Position numbers and translations under genes: made by a program. Below, piece after piece: positions 17,559 to 26,724 of a stretch of DNA of 64,000 nucleotides (within the stretch, counting starts at the first letter, position 1; each line of letters begins with the position of its first letter). Source of the DNA: Candidatus Litorirhabdus singularis (GTDB taxonomy: Bacteria; Pseudomonadota; Gammaproteobacteria; Pseudomonadales; Halieaceae). Location: contig NZ_SHNN01000001.1 of the NCBI RefSeq assembly GCF_026262625.1, forward strand, positions 930,001 through 994,000, in the 5' to 3' direction. Below the pieces are notes generated by a model. It saw nothing but the letters and a program-made list of their open reading frames with translations. It did no database searches and was not told the DNA's origin.

Positions 17559-19373
17559 TTAACGAACCAGGGCGCTGGCGCCCTGCTCGGCGACGGAGCT
17601 ATGATCACGCATGACCTGAAACAGCTCTCTGCCCCAGCCAGTCTGGTTATGAGTCAGGTCGGGCATGGTTACCTTTCTGGCGGCCAGAGTTGCGTCGTCA
17701 ACTAGCACACGCAGTATTCCTGCATCGGCATCGAGCTCTATCATATCGCCCTGCTCGATGGCGGCTATTGCACCGCCGGCGGCGGCCTCGGGGCTCATAT
17801 GTATGGCCGCCGGCACTTTGCCAGAAGCCCCAGACATCCGTCCATCGGTGACTAGTGCCACCTTGAAGCCTTTGTCCTGAAGCACTGCCAGATAGGGTGT
17901 TAGTTTGTGTAACTCTGGCATACCGTTGGCATTGGGGCCCTGATAGCGGACCACGGCGACGAAATCTCGATCCAACTCACCGGCTTCAAAGGCGCGATAC
18001 AAGTCCGGTTGCTCATGAAAAATGATCGCCGGTGCGGTAATTTTTCGGTGGGCCTCGGCGACGGCTGAGACCTTGATCACTGAGCGGCCGATGTTGCCTT
18101 TTAGAAGCTGCATGCCACCGTGTGTTTGGAAAGGGTCCTTGGCACTGCGCACTATTGTACTGTCGGCCAGAGCTGGATCTGGCGCCTGCCAGATCAACTT
18201 GTCGTCCTTCATAACCGGTTTTTGGGTATAACTCCGGGGTCCATCGCCGGCGCTAGTGAGTACATCGGCATGCATGAAGCCGCCATCAAGTAATTCGCGG
18301 ATAACCCAAGCACTGCCTCCAGCTGCGTGAAAGTGATTTACGTCTGCGGTGCCATTGGGGTAAATGCGTGTTAGCAAAGGCGTGGCATCCGACAAGTCGG
18401 CGTAGTCCTGCCAATCGATTTGTATACCCGCTGCTGCTGCAATAGCAACCCAGTGAATAGCATGATTGGTGGAACCGCCGGTAGCTAGGAGGGTTACCAA
18501 CGCATTGACGATACAACGCTCATCCACAACCTGGGAAAGCGGACGGTAGTCGTTGCCCAATGCGGTTATTTTGGTGATCTGCTCGGCAGCTGCGACCGTT
18601 AGTGCAGGACGCAGATCACCGGCAGGAGGTTCAAAGGCAGCGCCTGGAATGTGCAGGCCCATGGCCTCCATCAGCATTTGGTTACTATTGGCGGTACCGA
18701 AGAAGGTACAGGTGCCAGGACTATGATAAGCGGCACTTTCGGCGTCCAAAAGGGTTTCTGATGAAACCTCGCCCTTGGCATAGCGTTGTCTTACCGCGGC
18801 CTTGTCGGCATTGCTGAGCCCAGTGGGCATTGGCCCGGCCGGGACAAAAAGAAAGGGCAGGTGACCGAAACTCAAAGCGCCTATGAGCATTCCCGGTACT
18901 ATCTTGTCACAGACGCCCAGACAAATAGCGCCATCAAACATATTGTGACTGAGCGCGATTGCCGTAGCTGCGGCAATGATATCGCGGCTAAACAGGCTTA
19001 GCTCCATACCGGTATCGCCCTGGGTTACGCCGTCGCACATCGCCGGGACACCACCGGCAAACTGTGCAGTGGAACCCATTTTGCGCACTGCGTCTTTGAT
19101 CAGGTTCGGGTAGGTCTCCAGCGGCTGATGTGCTGAGAGCATGTCATTGTAGGCGGAGACTATGGCGATGTTGGCGCTTTCGGTGAGTCGTAGGGTTTGT
19201 TTGTCGTCGGTTTGGCAGGCGGCATAGCCATGGGCCAGATTGCTGCAAGAAAGCTGACCTCGTTGCGGGCCCTTACTGCGCATCCGTTCGCATTTTTCCA
19301 GGTAGGCCGCGCGGCTCTCAAGGCTGCGCTCAATAATGCGTTCGGTAACCTTGGTTACTGCGTCTATTGTCAT
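17559..19373 (-). CDS. edd: Phosphogluconate dehydratase
   Basis: A 604-residue IlvD/Edd-family dehydratase that converts 6-phosphogluconate to KDPG in the Entner-Doudoroff pathway. Fe-S ligand cysteines appear in [19 protein letters not shown] and [13 protein letters not shown]. The [19 protein letters not shown] segment near the C-terminus is the second family signature. Length matches E. coli Edd (603). It begins one base after the pgl stop. The partner aldolase gene eda is not in the cluster and must be elsewhere. Confidence 0.96.
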   Translation of the reverse strand: MTIDAVTKVTERIIERSLESRAAYLEKCERMRSKGPQRGQLSCSNLAHGYAACQTDDKQTLRLTESANIAIVSAYNDMLSAHQPLETYPNLIKDAVRKMGSTAQFAGGVPAMCDGVTQGDTGMELSLFSRDIIAAATAIALSHNMFDGAICLGVCDKIVPGMLIGALSFGHLPFLFVPAGPMPTGLSNADKAAVRQRYAKGEVSSETLLDAESAAYHSPGTCTFFGTANSNQMLMEAMGLHIPGAAFEPPAGDLRPALTVAAAEQITKITALGNDYRPLSQVVDERCIVNALVTLLATGGSTNHAIHWVAIAAAAGIQIDWQDYADLSDATPLLTRIYPNGTADVNHFHAAGGSAWVIRELLDGGFMHADVLTSAGDGPRSYTQKPVMKDDKLIWQAPDPALADSTIVRSAKDPFQTHGGMQLLKGNIGRSVIKVSAVAEAHRKITAPAIIFHEQPDLYRAFEAGELDRDFVAVVRYQGPNANGMPELHKLTPYLAVLQDKGFKVALVTDGRMSGASGKVPAAIHMSPEAAAGGAIAAIEQGDMIELDADAGILRVLVDDATLAARKVTMPDLTHNQTGWGRELFQVMRDHSSVAEQGASALVR

Positions 19374-19374
19374 G

Positions 19375-20043
19375 TCAGGGTGCCCAAAATATAGTGATAT
19401 GTGAGTGTGCCGCTTCTATCAGAGTCCGAATGGGTAGACTGGTAGTGGCTGAATCATTCATCGCCTCCTGCAACACGCGATACTTTTCCTCGCCTTCGAT
19501 GTGTAATACCAATTGCTGGCTGGCACAGAGGGTCTGCAAACCAAAAGTCTCACGTGCTTCGGGTTGGCTGGGCGGTGTCATGGTATAAACAGGCTGGTCC
19601 CCGTTCAGGGCCGACTTCAGCTCGGGCGCGTCAGGAAACAACGATGCCGTATGGCCGTCATTCCCCATACCCAACAGTGTTATATCGGCAAAGGGCTTTG
19701 TGTCCCAGGTTTGGGCTGCCTCGCTGAGGCTTAAAAATGCTGCGGCTGCTGCTTTCTCTTGCAACAACTCTTGTTGCACCATGCTGGCGTTGCAGCGCGG
19801 ATGGTCTGCGGGTACGAGTCGCTCATCCGCAAGACACACCGACACGTTCTGCCAGTCGAAGGTTGTCTTTGCCAATTGATGAAACAGCGGTATTGGGGTG
19901 CTGCCCCCGGAGACGATAAGCCGACCGGTGCCGCGCTGCTTGATGCCACCTTCCAGTTGTTCGCAGATGAGTGCTGACAGTGCGTCATGCAGTGCCTGGC
20001 GGGAGTCGAACTCGCGTAGATTATTCATGCCAGCTGCGACCAT
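19375..20043 (-). CDS. pgl: 6-phosphogluconolactonase
   Basis: A 222-residue DevB-type lactonase that hydrolyses 6-phosphogluconolactone to 6-phosphogluconate. Motifs [32 protein letters not shown] and [17 protein letters not shown] match the family. The start at 20043 overlaps the zwf stop by 23 bases; an ATG at 20028 (ATGAATAA overlap) gives a start at [10 protein letters not shown] and is equally possible. Neither has a strong Shine-Dalgarno sequence, which fits coupling to zwf. Confidence 0.94.
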   Translation of the reverse strand: MVAAGMNNLREFDSRQALHDALSALICEQLEGGIKQRGTGRLIVSGGSTPIPLFHQLAKTTFDWQNVSVCLADERLVPADHPRCNASMVQQELLQEKAAAAAFLSLSEAAQTWDTKPFADITLLGMGNDGHTASLFPDAPELKSALNGDQPVYTMTPPSQPEARETFGLQTLCASQQLVLHIEGEEKYRVLQEAMNDSATTSLPIRTLIEAAHSHITIFWAP

Positions 20044-21481
20044 CGCGCTCGATCAAACTGGTAGCCGATGACGGGCCCATACTGCCGGCCTTATAGAGCT
20101 TGGGCTTCTTGCCGTTCTGCTCCCAGCTTTCAACGATGGTATCGGCCCAGCGCCAGGCATTTTCCACTTCGTCTCTGCGCATGAACAACGTTTGGTCGTT
20201 GTTGATCACGTCCAGTAGTAGGCGCTCATAGGCATCGTTGCTGCGGCCTATCGACTTTTGTTTACCCGTCAGATCCAGCGCAGTAGGTTGCAGTGACATA
20301 CCTGACCCCAACCCCGGCTGTTTGCTCATGGCATACAGAGTCACGTTTTCTTCCGGCTGTAGGCGCATAACCAGCTGATTACGTAATTCCTCATTGCTGT
20401 TATAGGGGAATATGGAGTGGACCTGCGGCTTGAACTCAATCACGATCTCAGAGAACTGTTGGGCCAAGCGCTTGCCTGTGCGCAGATAGAACGGTACTCC
20501 GGACCAGCGCCAATTAACGACTTCTGCTTTCAGTGCCACGTAGGTCTCGGTAAGAGCACAGTCATGATATTCCTCCTGATCAAGGAAACCCGGTACGGCC
20601 TCACCATCCATCTGTCCGGCGGCATACTGCCCGCGTACGGTGTCTTCGCGCACGCGATGTTTGTCCATACCCTGCAGACTGGTGAGTACTTTGACCTTTT
20701 CATCGCGAATCGCATCCGCGTCGAGGTTGTTTGGTGGCTCCATGGCAACCAGACAGAGAATTTGTAACAGGTGATTTTGCACCATGTCGCGCAAGGCGCC
20801 GACTTCTGCATAGTAGCTGCCTCGGCCTTCTACCCCTAGGCTTTCTGCGACAGTGATCTGTACGCTGTCGATATAGTGATGGCTCCACAGGTGCGAGAAC
20901 ATGGGGTTGCCAAAGCGCAGTGCGATGAGGTTCTGAACAGTTTCCTTGCCCAGGTAATGATCGATACGGAAAGTGGCGAGCTCGTCAAATACTTCAGCCA
21001 CAGCGCTGTTGATTTCCTGGCAGGACTCCAGATCCTGACCCAGCGGCTTTTCCAGTACCACGCGCGAGTTTTCTGTGAGCACCCCGCTGCTTTGTAAGTT
21101 ACTGCAGATTGCACCGTACAACGACGGCAGTGTTGCGAGGTAGTAGATGCAGGGGCGCCGCTGAAGATTGAAATCTGCCAGGGCTTGGTAGCCGCTAGCT
21201 GTGTTGGCATCTACGGTGACAAATTCCAGCCGAGCAGAAAAAGTGGCCCAGACCTCTTCGTCCCAATCTTCGTCAGGCAGGTACTTCTGCAGCTGCTCTG
21301 CGACTAAATCGCGGTACTGGGGCGAATTGAACTCTGCCCTGCTGGCTCCGATGATGTGCTCTAGCTGGTCGAGCAAATTCGCCGCTTCCAGGTAATACAG
21401 CGCTGGTAGCAATTTACGTAGTGCCAGATCGCCATTACCGCCAAAAATCACCAGATCATGGCGTTGTCGTTGTTCTGTCAT
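20021..21481 (-). CDS. zwf: Glucose-6-phosphate 1-dehydrogenase
   Basis: A 486-residue NAD(P)-dependent enzyme, first of the operon. The nucleotide-binding N-terminus reads LVIFGGNGDLALRKLLPALY; the active-site signature FRIDHYLGKETVQNL carries the catalytic lysine region. The family usually has GASGDL, here GGNGDL, a common variant in this group. It oxidises glucose-6-phosphate to the lactone and supplies NADPH. The divergent MFS gene starts 230 bases away, so the two may share regulation by a sugar-phosphate repressor such as HexR, but I could not identify a HexR site. Confidence 0.96.
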   Translation of the reverse strand: MTEQRQRHDLVIFGGNGDLALRKLLPALYYLEAANLLDQLEHIIGASRAEFNSPQYRDLVAEQLQKYLPDEDWDEEVWATFSARLEFVTVDANTASGYQALADFNLQRRPCIYYLATLPSLYGAICSNLQSSGVLTENSRVVLEKPLGQDLESCQEINSAVAEVFDELATFRIDHYLGKETVQNLIALRFGNPMFSHLWSHHYIDSVQITVAESLGVEGRGSYYAEVGALRDMVQNHLLQILCLVAMEPPNNLDADAIRDEKVKVLTSLQGMDKHRVREDTVRGQYAAGQMDGEAVPGFLDQEEYHDCALTETYVALKAEVVNWRWSGVPFYLRTGKRLAQQFSEIVIEFKPQVHSIFPYNSNEELRNQLVMRLQPEENVTLYAMSKQPGLGSGMSLQPTALDLTGKQKSIGRSNDAYERLLLDVINNDQTLFMRRDEVENAWRWADTIVESWEQNGKKPKLYKAGSMGPSSATSLIERDGRSWHE

Positions 21482-21711
21482 AGCTGAGTGTGCTCCCAGG
21501 GTACGAATCGGTAGCGATTGAAGAGCTTGTAGTTATCCGCTAGATTGTGAGTCGCCGTGCGGGTTTTAGCAAGCGCCTGGTCGTTAGCAAGGACTTATGC
21601 TGCGTTTAAGCGAATTAGGGGGCGTTGCAAGGGTGGAAACCGGTCCATAGTAGGCCCTTGTGAGCGCCGCAGCCTGCACTGTCACATAGCTAATAAAAAT
21701 AAGGGTATACC
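21482..21711. other. Divergent zwf / MFS intergenic region
   Basis: 230 bases between divergent starts. AAGGG lies 8 bases before the MFS ATG. I see no clear -35/-10 pair, no HexR-like palindrome that meets the known consensus, and no small gene. Confidence 0.5.
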
Positions 21712-23028
21712 ATGACCAGCAGTTCGGTAGATCGTAAGAAACTGTATTACGTAGGCAATTTGTCGATTTTTATGATTGGGTTGGGCTTTGCCGTGCGCGC
21801 CAATATTGCTCCCAACCTGCAGACTGATATCTACGACAAAATCGATCTGGCGAATTCAGCGTCCATGGTTGGGGAAGCCTTGGGCATTACCTTCACCGGC
21901 TTTGCTCTGACCTTATTGTTCGGCAGCGCATTAGTTGATGTGGTGGGTATGAAGCGCATGCTGCTATTGTCTGCATTGGGATATATCGCTGGCTCAGCTG
22001 GCTTATTGATGGCGGCGCTCAATCCCACAGGTGCGTCGGTTGAGACTATGGTTCTGGTCAGCCTGTTGTTGACCGGTCTGGGCTGGGGCGCAGTCGAGGC
22101 CGCGGCCAACCCTATGGTTGCCGCGCTCTATCCGGAGGAAAAAACGCATCGTCTGAATATCCTTCACGCCTGGTGGCCTGCCGGTATTGTGGTGGGCGGC
22201 CTGCTAGGGGTAGCGATTACTGCACTCGGTTTACCGTGGCAGTTGAACATGTTCGTATTGATGTTGCCGGCTCTGGTATTGGCCTGGATGGTGGCTAGCT
22301 CGGTGTTCCCGGTCACTGAGCGGGTTGCCGCCGGAGTCAGTTACACCGGCATGATTATGGAGCTACTGAAACGTCCGCTGTTTTGGGTATTTTGGTGCTG
22401 CATGTATTTAACGGCGACAGCCGAGCTGGCGCCGGGCCAGTGGGTGAATATTTCGCTGTCCAATATTGTTGGTATGCAGGGCATTTTGTTATTGGTTTAC
22501 GTCAGCGCTTTGATGTTTATCATGCGCCATTTCGCGGGTCCTATCGTCGCCCGTATTTCCTCGGTGGGATTGCTGTTTGTCGGTTGTCTGGCAGCTGGCA
22601 TTGGTTTGTATCTGCTGAGTATCTCCACTTCGCCCATTGCTGCATTTGCGGCGGCCACGGTGTGGGGTGCAGGCATCGCCTTCATCTGGCCAACGATGCT
22701 GGCAATTGCCTCTGAGCGTTTTCCCAAGGGTGGGGCTGTGGCTATGGGGCTGATGGGTTTTGCCGGTGGTATGGCAATTCAGTTTGTGCTGCCGCGCATG
22801 GGCGCTATTTTCGACAACGCGAAAGCCGAGGCAGCTGGTGGCGCTGATAAGCTGGCGGGACTGTCGCCAGAGGCAATGGCAGAGGTGTTGCGTTACGCGT
22901 CGGTAGAATCATTCCAGGCAGTTGCTGTTGTACCGCTGCTACTGCTACCGGTGTTCGGCGCAATCTGGCTCTATGATCGCTCTCGCGGTACCGGCGGCGC
23001 CGAAGTTATAACACAAGGCCCCGGCTAA
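21712..23028 (+). CDS. MFS transporter, FucP/GluP-like sugar permease
   Basis: A 438-residue protein with about twelve hydrophobic helices. The loop 2-3 motif appears as GSALVDVVGMKRMLL, and GLGWGAVEAAANPMVAALYPEEKTHRLNILHAWWPAG resembles the sugar-proton symporters of the FHS group. Its position divergent from zwf-pgl-edd-glk, the absence of a glucose PTS nearby, and the presence of glucokinase together suggest it imports glucose or another free hexose (inference). The ATG at 21712 has AAGGG upstream. The C-terminal tail (residues 425-438) is cytosolic and unconserved. Confidence 0.78.
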   Translation: MTSSSVDRKKLYYVGNLSIFMIGLGFAVRANIAPNLQTDIYDKIDLANSASMVGEALGITFTGFALTLLFGSALVDVVGMKRMLLLSALGYIAGSAGLLMAALNPTGASVETMVLVSLLLTGLGWGAVEAAANPMVAALYPEEKTHRLNILHAWWPAGIVVGGLLGVAITALGLPWQLNMFVLMLPALVLAWMVASSVFPVTERVAAGVSYTGMIMELLKRPLFWVFWCCMYLTATAELAPGQWVNISLSNIVGMQGILLLVYVSALMFIMRHFAGPIVARISSVGLLFVGCLAAGIGLYLLSISTSPIAAFAAATVWGAGIAFIWPTMLAIASERFPKGGAVAMGLMGFAGGMAIQFVLPRMGAIFDNAKAEAAGGADKLAGLSPEAMAEVLRYASVESFQAVAVVPLLLLPVFGAIWLYDRSRGTGGAEVITQGPG

Positions 23029-23271
23029 GTATTGCACGGGAGACGGATTACACCTTAAGTTCTTACAAACAACGCAAAGGAGAGTTTCGCGAGTGTCGCA
23101 AACCCAACCGGGCCCCTGATCTAGCAGACTATATCTTCAATGCCCGGTTTTTTAGCCGGGGCTTACAGGCCTGATTAGGGTCATCAATTTGTTCAGGGTT
23201 TGATATGTCGCCAATCTCGGTTGGTTGAATGCAGGCGCGAGTTTTTAGGGTGGGCTGCAGTGCGAACGGGT
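23029..23271. other. Intergenic region with a strong Shine-Dalgarno and an 8-codon frame
   Basis: 243 bases between the MFS gene and a convergent small gene. AAAGGAGAG (23076-23084) is followed 9 bases later by GTG (23093) and an 8-codon frame ending TGA at 23119. An imperfect GCCCGG...CCGGGGC hairpin with an internal T-run lies near 23141-23163. It may be a decayed gene start plus the MFS terminator. Confidence 0.3.
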
Positions 23272-23598
23272 TTAGCTGGACACTTTACGCAGTTTCCAGC
23301 GGTCTCCGTCTTCGCGGTCCTCAGTATACCGGTACTCGACTTTAGCGCCGGGTTTGGCTGAGGTAATGTCAGAGCCTGCAGGTTGCTTGAAGTCTAGCTT
23401 TTCACCTTTGCGGATATGGCAGTTGGCACCGTCTTCGGCTGCCTTGTAGGAATGGAATGCGACGTAGACCTTGTTGCTGTCGGACTGCTGTTTTTTGACC
23501 GTACCCTCGAGTACGCAGTCCCGGTTTGTCTCGGCACTTGCGCCCGCGGCCATCAGTGTGGTGATCAAGCCAGCCATCAGCGTAATCGTTATTTTCAC
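23272..23598 (-). CDS. Small secreted protein of unknown function
   Basis: A 108-residue protein with a signal peptide (residues 1-22, cleavage after ASA). The mature part has two cysteines (CVLEG and ANCHIRKGE) that could form a disulfide, and ends in charged residues. No family recognised. The GTG start at 23598 has GAGAGG 8 bases upstream. It lies convergent to the MFS gene and divergent from another small secreted unknown; the shared 221-base spacer carries a Pho-box-like element. Confidence 0.65.
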   Translation of the reverse strand: MKITITLMAGLITTLMAAGASAETNRDCVLEGTVKKQQSDSNKVYVAFHSYKAAEDGANCHIRKGEKLDFKQPAGSDITSAKPGAKVEYRYTEDREDGDRWKLRKVSS

Positions 23599-23686
23599 AG
23601 GTTACCTCTCTGTCGTTTCACAACGAACCGTTTATTGTTTAAACCTTAAGCACGATGTTACTCCGCTTCACCCATTTGTTACATAA

Positions 23687-23704
23687 CCGTCATAAAAAGT
23701 TCAT
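23687..23704 (+). promoter_or_regulatory. Pho-box-like direct repeat
   Basis: CCGTCAT-AAAA-AGTTCAT matches the 18-base E. coli PhoB consensus (two 7-base CTGTCAY-like repeats 11 bases apart) at 14 positions by eye. Further half-site-like CTGTCAC (23745) and CTGTCAT (23767) stand exactly 22 bases apart downstream. It lies between two divergent small secreted genes. The assignment is tentative. Confidence 0.3.
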
Positions 23705-23819
23705 ATAAGGGGTTTAGCGAAAATTTTGGGGGGTCTGGCTGAGGCTGTCACGTCGCGGTAACAAACCTGTCATAGAGGGTCGCTAAGGTTCGCCCTATAT
23801 GATTTAGTTAGGGTTGGTT

Positions 23820-24176
23820 ATGGTGCGCTTAATCACTTTTGCAGTGTTAGCTGGCGGTCTGACATTTTCGATGCAGGTGCGTTCGCTGGCAATGGGCCCC
23901 GCAGAGTTTGCCGCTTCGGGCAAGCTGGCATGCGTACTCGCAGAGGAATCGCTGGGATATGTCTCCAAGACTGAGTACGGTAATCTTACCGAGCAGGTGC
24001 TGGAAGGTTTTGATCAGCAGGAGAGTGATGCCATTTACGCCAAGGCACTGGGCTATTACGACGGGCTTATGTTCGGTATCCCGGCCGGCGACCAGGAGCG
24101 GGTGTATTCGCGGCTGCGCAATTTTGTCAGCAGTAAAGCCTGCGCATTTTCTGCCCCGGTTAACGTGCTGATATGA
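23820..24176 (+). CDS. Small secreted protein of unknown function
   Basis: A 118-residue protein. The first 26 residues look like a signal peptide (RLITFAVLAGGLTFSMQVRSLA). The mature part has two cysteines (LACVLAEES and SKACAFSAP), one near each end, which could pair in the periplasm. No family recognised. The ATG at 23820 is preferred over a TTG two codons upstream; AGGG lies 8 bases before it. It converges on icd, with a 25-base hairpin in between. Confidence 0.6.
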   Translation: MVRLITFAVLAGGLTFSMQVRSLAMGPAEFAASGKLACVLAEESLGYVSKTEYGNLTEQVLEGFDQQESDAIYAKALGYYDGLMFGIPAGDQERVYSRLRNFVSSKACAFSAPVNVLI

Positions 24177-24178
24177 AT

Positions 24179-24203
24179 GAGGGCCTGGCTTAGCCAAGCC
24201 CTC
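24179..24203. terminator. Hairpin between convergent genes, probable bidirectional terminator
   Basis: GAGGGC-C-TGGC-TTA-GCCA-A-GCCCTC forms an 11-base stem with one mismatch and a 3-base loop. It lies 2 bases after one stop codon and 6 bases before the convergent icd stop. Neither side has a long T-run, so termination is probable but not certain. Confidence 0.55.
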
Positions 24204-24209
24204 GTTCCG

Positions 24210-26450
24210 TCAGCTGGCCATTTCCGCCAACAGCGCATTCAGCGTTGGGCTGGCGCGCATGACTTCTTTTACCATGTCGCGTTCGGCGTGATAGTAGCCT
24301 TCGATTTTCGCGGGCACGCCTTGTATCTCGGCTAATTCACCCAGTACCTGAGTCTCATTGTTTGCGAGTTTCTCTGCAAAAGGTGCAAACTTGGCCGCTA
24401 ACGCTGCGTCCTCTGTCTGAGCTGCAAGCTCCTGTGCCCAGTACATACCGAGGAAGAAATGACTGCCACGGTTATCCAGTTCACCGGTCTTGCGTGAAGG
24501 CGATTTGTTGTTCTCCAGTAGCTTGCCGGTAGCCTTGTCCAACGTGCTGGCCAGCAGTTGAATGCTGGCGTTGCCCTGCTTCATACCCATATCTTCCAGT
24601 GAAACCGCCAGTGCCAGAAATTCACCCAGTGAATCCCAGCGCAGATGGTTCTCTTCCAGAATCTGTTGAACGTGCTTGGGTGCTGAACCACCTGCGCCCG
24701 TTTCATACATTCCGCCGCCGTTCAGCATGGGTACTATCGACAACATCTTGGCTGAGGTGCCGAGTTCAATAATCGGGAACAGGTCGGTGAGGTAATCGCG
24801 AAGTACGTTGCCAGTTACCGAAATGGTATCCAGGCCGCGTACCATGCGCTCCATGGAAAGCCTGATAGCTTCCACGTAGCCCAGTAGTCTTATATCCAGA
24901 CCTTCGGTGTCGTGCTCTTGCAGATAGGCAGTCACCTTCTTGCTGAGCTCACGGTCGTGGGCGCGCTCAGGATCAAGCCAGAATACGGCCGGGGTAGCGG
25001 AATTGCGTGAGCGGCTTACTGCGAGTTTGACCCAGTCACGAATAGCGACGTCTTTGGTTTGGCAGGCACGCCAGATGTCACCAGCGTTAACGCTGTGTTG
25101 CATGAGCACGCTACCGTCACTGTCGACGACGCGCATGGTGCCCGCAGTATTCAGTTCAAAGGTTTTGTCATGCGAGCCATATTCTTCGGCTTTCTTGGCC
25201 ATTAGCCCCACATTTGGCACAGTGCCTATGGTAGTAGGGTCGAAGGCACCATTGGTTTTACAGAAGTTGATAACTTCCTGGTAGATCTTCGCGTAGGTGC
25301 TCTCAGGCATGACCGCTTTGGTGTCCTTGAGCTTGCCATCCGGGCCCCACATCTGGCCCGAGCTGCGAATCATGGCTGGCATGGAGGCGTCGACAATAAC
25401 GTCGCTAGGCACGTGCAGGTTCGAAATACCCTTCACTGAATCAACCATCGCCAGTTCCGGGCGTGCGGCGTAGCAGGCCTGGATGTCCTCTTCAATTTCT
25501 TCACGCTGCGAGCGCGGCAGGTCGGCAATCTTGTCGTAGACACTGCCCAGTCCATTGTTAACGTTGACGCCCAGTTTTTTGAGCAGTTCGCCATGCTTGG
25601 CAAACAGGTCTTTGTAAAACACTTTAACCGCGTGGCCGAAAACGATGGGGTGTGACACCTTCATCATGGTGGCCTTAACGTGGAGTGACCACATGACGCC
25701 GGTTTGCTTGGCATCTTCCATGCTGGCTTCAAAAAACTCTTCCAGCTGATCACCACTCATGAACATGGCATCAAGAACTTCTCCGGCTTCCAGTGCCAGT
25801 TCCTTTTTCAGCGTCACGGTGCCGTCTGGGGCGACAAACTCGATGCGCACATCGGTAGCCGAGTCCATGGTGACGGATTGCTCGCTGGAGAAAAAATCAC
25901 CGCCGCGCATATAGTCGGCGTGGGTGCGCGAAGCTTTACTCCATTCGCCCATGGAATGGGGGAATTTACGGGCAAAGGCTTTTACTGCCGCCGGAGCACG
26001 ACGGTCAGAGTTGCCCTCGCGCAATACCGGGTTGACGGCGCTGCCCAAAGTCTTGGCGTAGCGGGCGCTGATATCCAACTCTTCTTCAGTTTGGGGGTTT
26101 TCCGGGAAATCAGGGATGTCATAGCCCTGGCCCTGCAGCTCGGTGATGCACTCTTGCAGCTGCGGCTCCGAGGCACTGATATTAGGCAACTTGACGATAT
26201 TGGCGTCCGGGTCCTGAGTCAGCTCGCCAAGGAAGGCCAGACCGTCTACCACTTGTTGCTCTGGCTTGAGTCTGTCATTGAATGCTGAGAGTACCCGGCC
26301 AGCCAGTGAAATATCGCTGATCTTGACGTCAATACCGGCACTGCCAGTGAACACGCGCACGATGGGCAGCAGTGAGCAGGTGGCGAGCGAGGGTGCTTCG
26401 TCGGTTAGGGTGTAGTAGATGGTATTGGCGTTATTACTCAAGGCATTCAC
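24210..26450 (-). CDS. icd: NADP-dependent isocitrate dehydrogenase, monomeric type
   Basis: A 746-residue enzyme of full length for the monomeric IDH family (about 740), unrelated in size to the dimeric E. coli Icd. Family hallmarks include [20 protein letters not shown] at the start, [36 protein letters not shown] and the [17 protein letters not shown] segment. It oxidatively decarboxylates isocitrate to 2-oxoglutarate with NADP in the citric acid cycle. It stands alone, between convergent hairpins on one side and the TonB-dependent receptor terminator on the other. Confidence 0.96.
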   Translation of the reverse strand: MNALSNNANTIYYTLTDEAPSLATCSLLPIVRVFTGSAGIDVKISDISLAGRVLSAFNDRLKPEQQVVDGLAFLGELTQDPDANIVKLPNISASEPQLQECITELQGQGYDIPDFPENPQTEEELDISARYAKTLGSAVNPVLREGNSDRRAPAAVKAFARKFPHSMGEWSKASRTHADYMRGGDFFSSEQSVTMDSATDVRIEFVAPDGTVTLKKELALEAGEVLDAMFMSGDQLEEFFEASMEDAKQTGVMWSLHVKATMMKVSHPIVFGHAVKVFYKDLFAKHGELLKKLGVNVNNGLGSVYDKIADLPRSQREEIEEDIQACYAARPELAMVDSVKGISNLHVPSDVIVDASMPAMIRSSGQMWGPDGKLKDTKAVMPESTYAKIYQEVINFCKTNGAFDPTTIGTVPNVGLMAKKAEEYGSHDKTFELNTAGTMRVVDSDGSVLMQHSVNAGDIWRACQTKDVAIRDWVKLAVSRSRNSATPAVFWLDPERAHDRELSKKVTAYLQEHDTEGLDIRLLGYVEAIRLSMERMVRGLDTISVTGNVLRDYLTDLFPIIELGTSAKMLSIVPMLNGGGMYETGAGGSAPKHVQQILEENHLRWDSLGEFLALAVSLEDMGMKQGNASIQLLASTLDKATGKLLENNKSPSRKTGELDNRGSHFFLGMYWAQELAAQTEDAALAAKFAPFAEKLANNETQVLGELAEIQGVPAKIEGYYHAERDMVKEVMRASPTLNALLAEMAS

Positions 26451-26655
26451 CGTTGTTGTTGTGTTGGTTAAAAATTTGGAGCGCTATTGTAGCTGAAAGC
26501 AACCCGAATGCGGGAGTGCGCCCAGGGAAAAGTCTTTTAAATTCAATGCGGTGTAGTTGTACAAACTGAACCGGGGCTGGTTTCGGGCGCCCAGGGAGCT
26601 GGCTGGTGTTCACTGTGAGGCAGAATTTGTTCCGCCTGCTGTAGGGCTAAAATGT

Positions 26656-26715
26656 CCTGTGGGGGGTGCTGGGTATGGTCGAATAAATTCGACGCGGCCA
26701 GCCAGACCCCACAGG
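26656..26715 (-). terminator. Long nested hairpin after TonB-dependent receptor gene
   Basis: Outer arms CCTGTGGGG (26656-26664) and CCCCACAGG (26707-26715) enclose CTGG/CCAG and a central GTCGAAT-AA-ATTCGAC (26678-26693). The 60-base structure starts 9 bases beyond the receptor's stop on its strand and is followed by ACATTTTAG. The position and stem strength suggest a transcript terminator or 3' stabiliser. Confidence 0.6.
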
Positions 26716-26724
26716 GCGAGTGCT

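Noticed and set aside
21482-21711. HexR operator in the zwf divergent region
   Set aside because: Only partial resemblance (TGTAGTTA...) with wrong spacing; not enough to call a site.
25704-26288. 194-codon plus-strand open frame inside icd
   Set aside because: Opposite a full-length isocitrate dehydrogenase; no Shine-Dalgarno and no family features.
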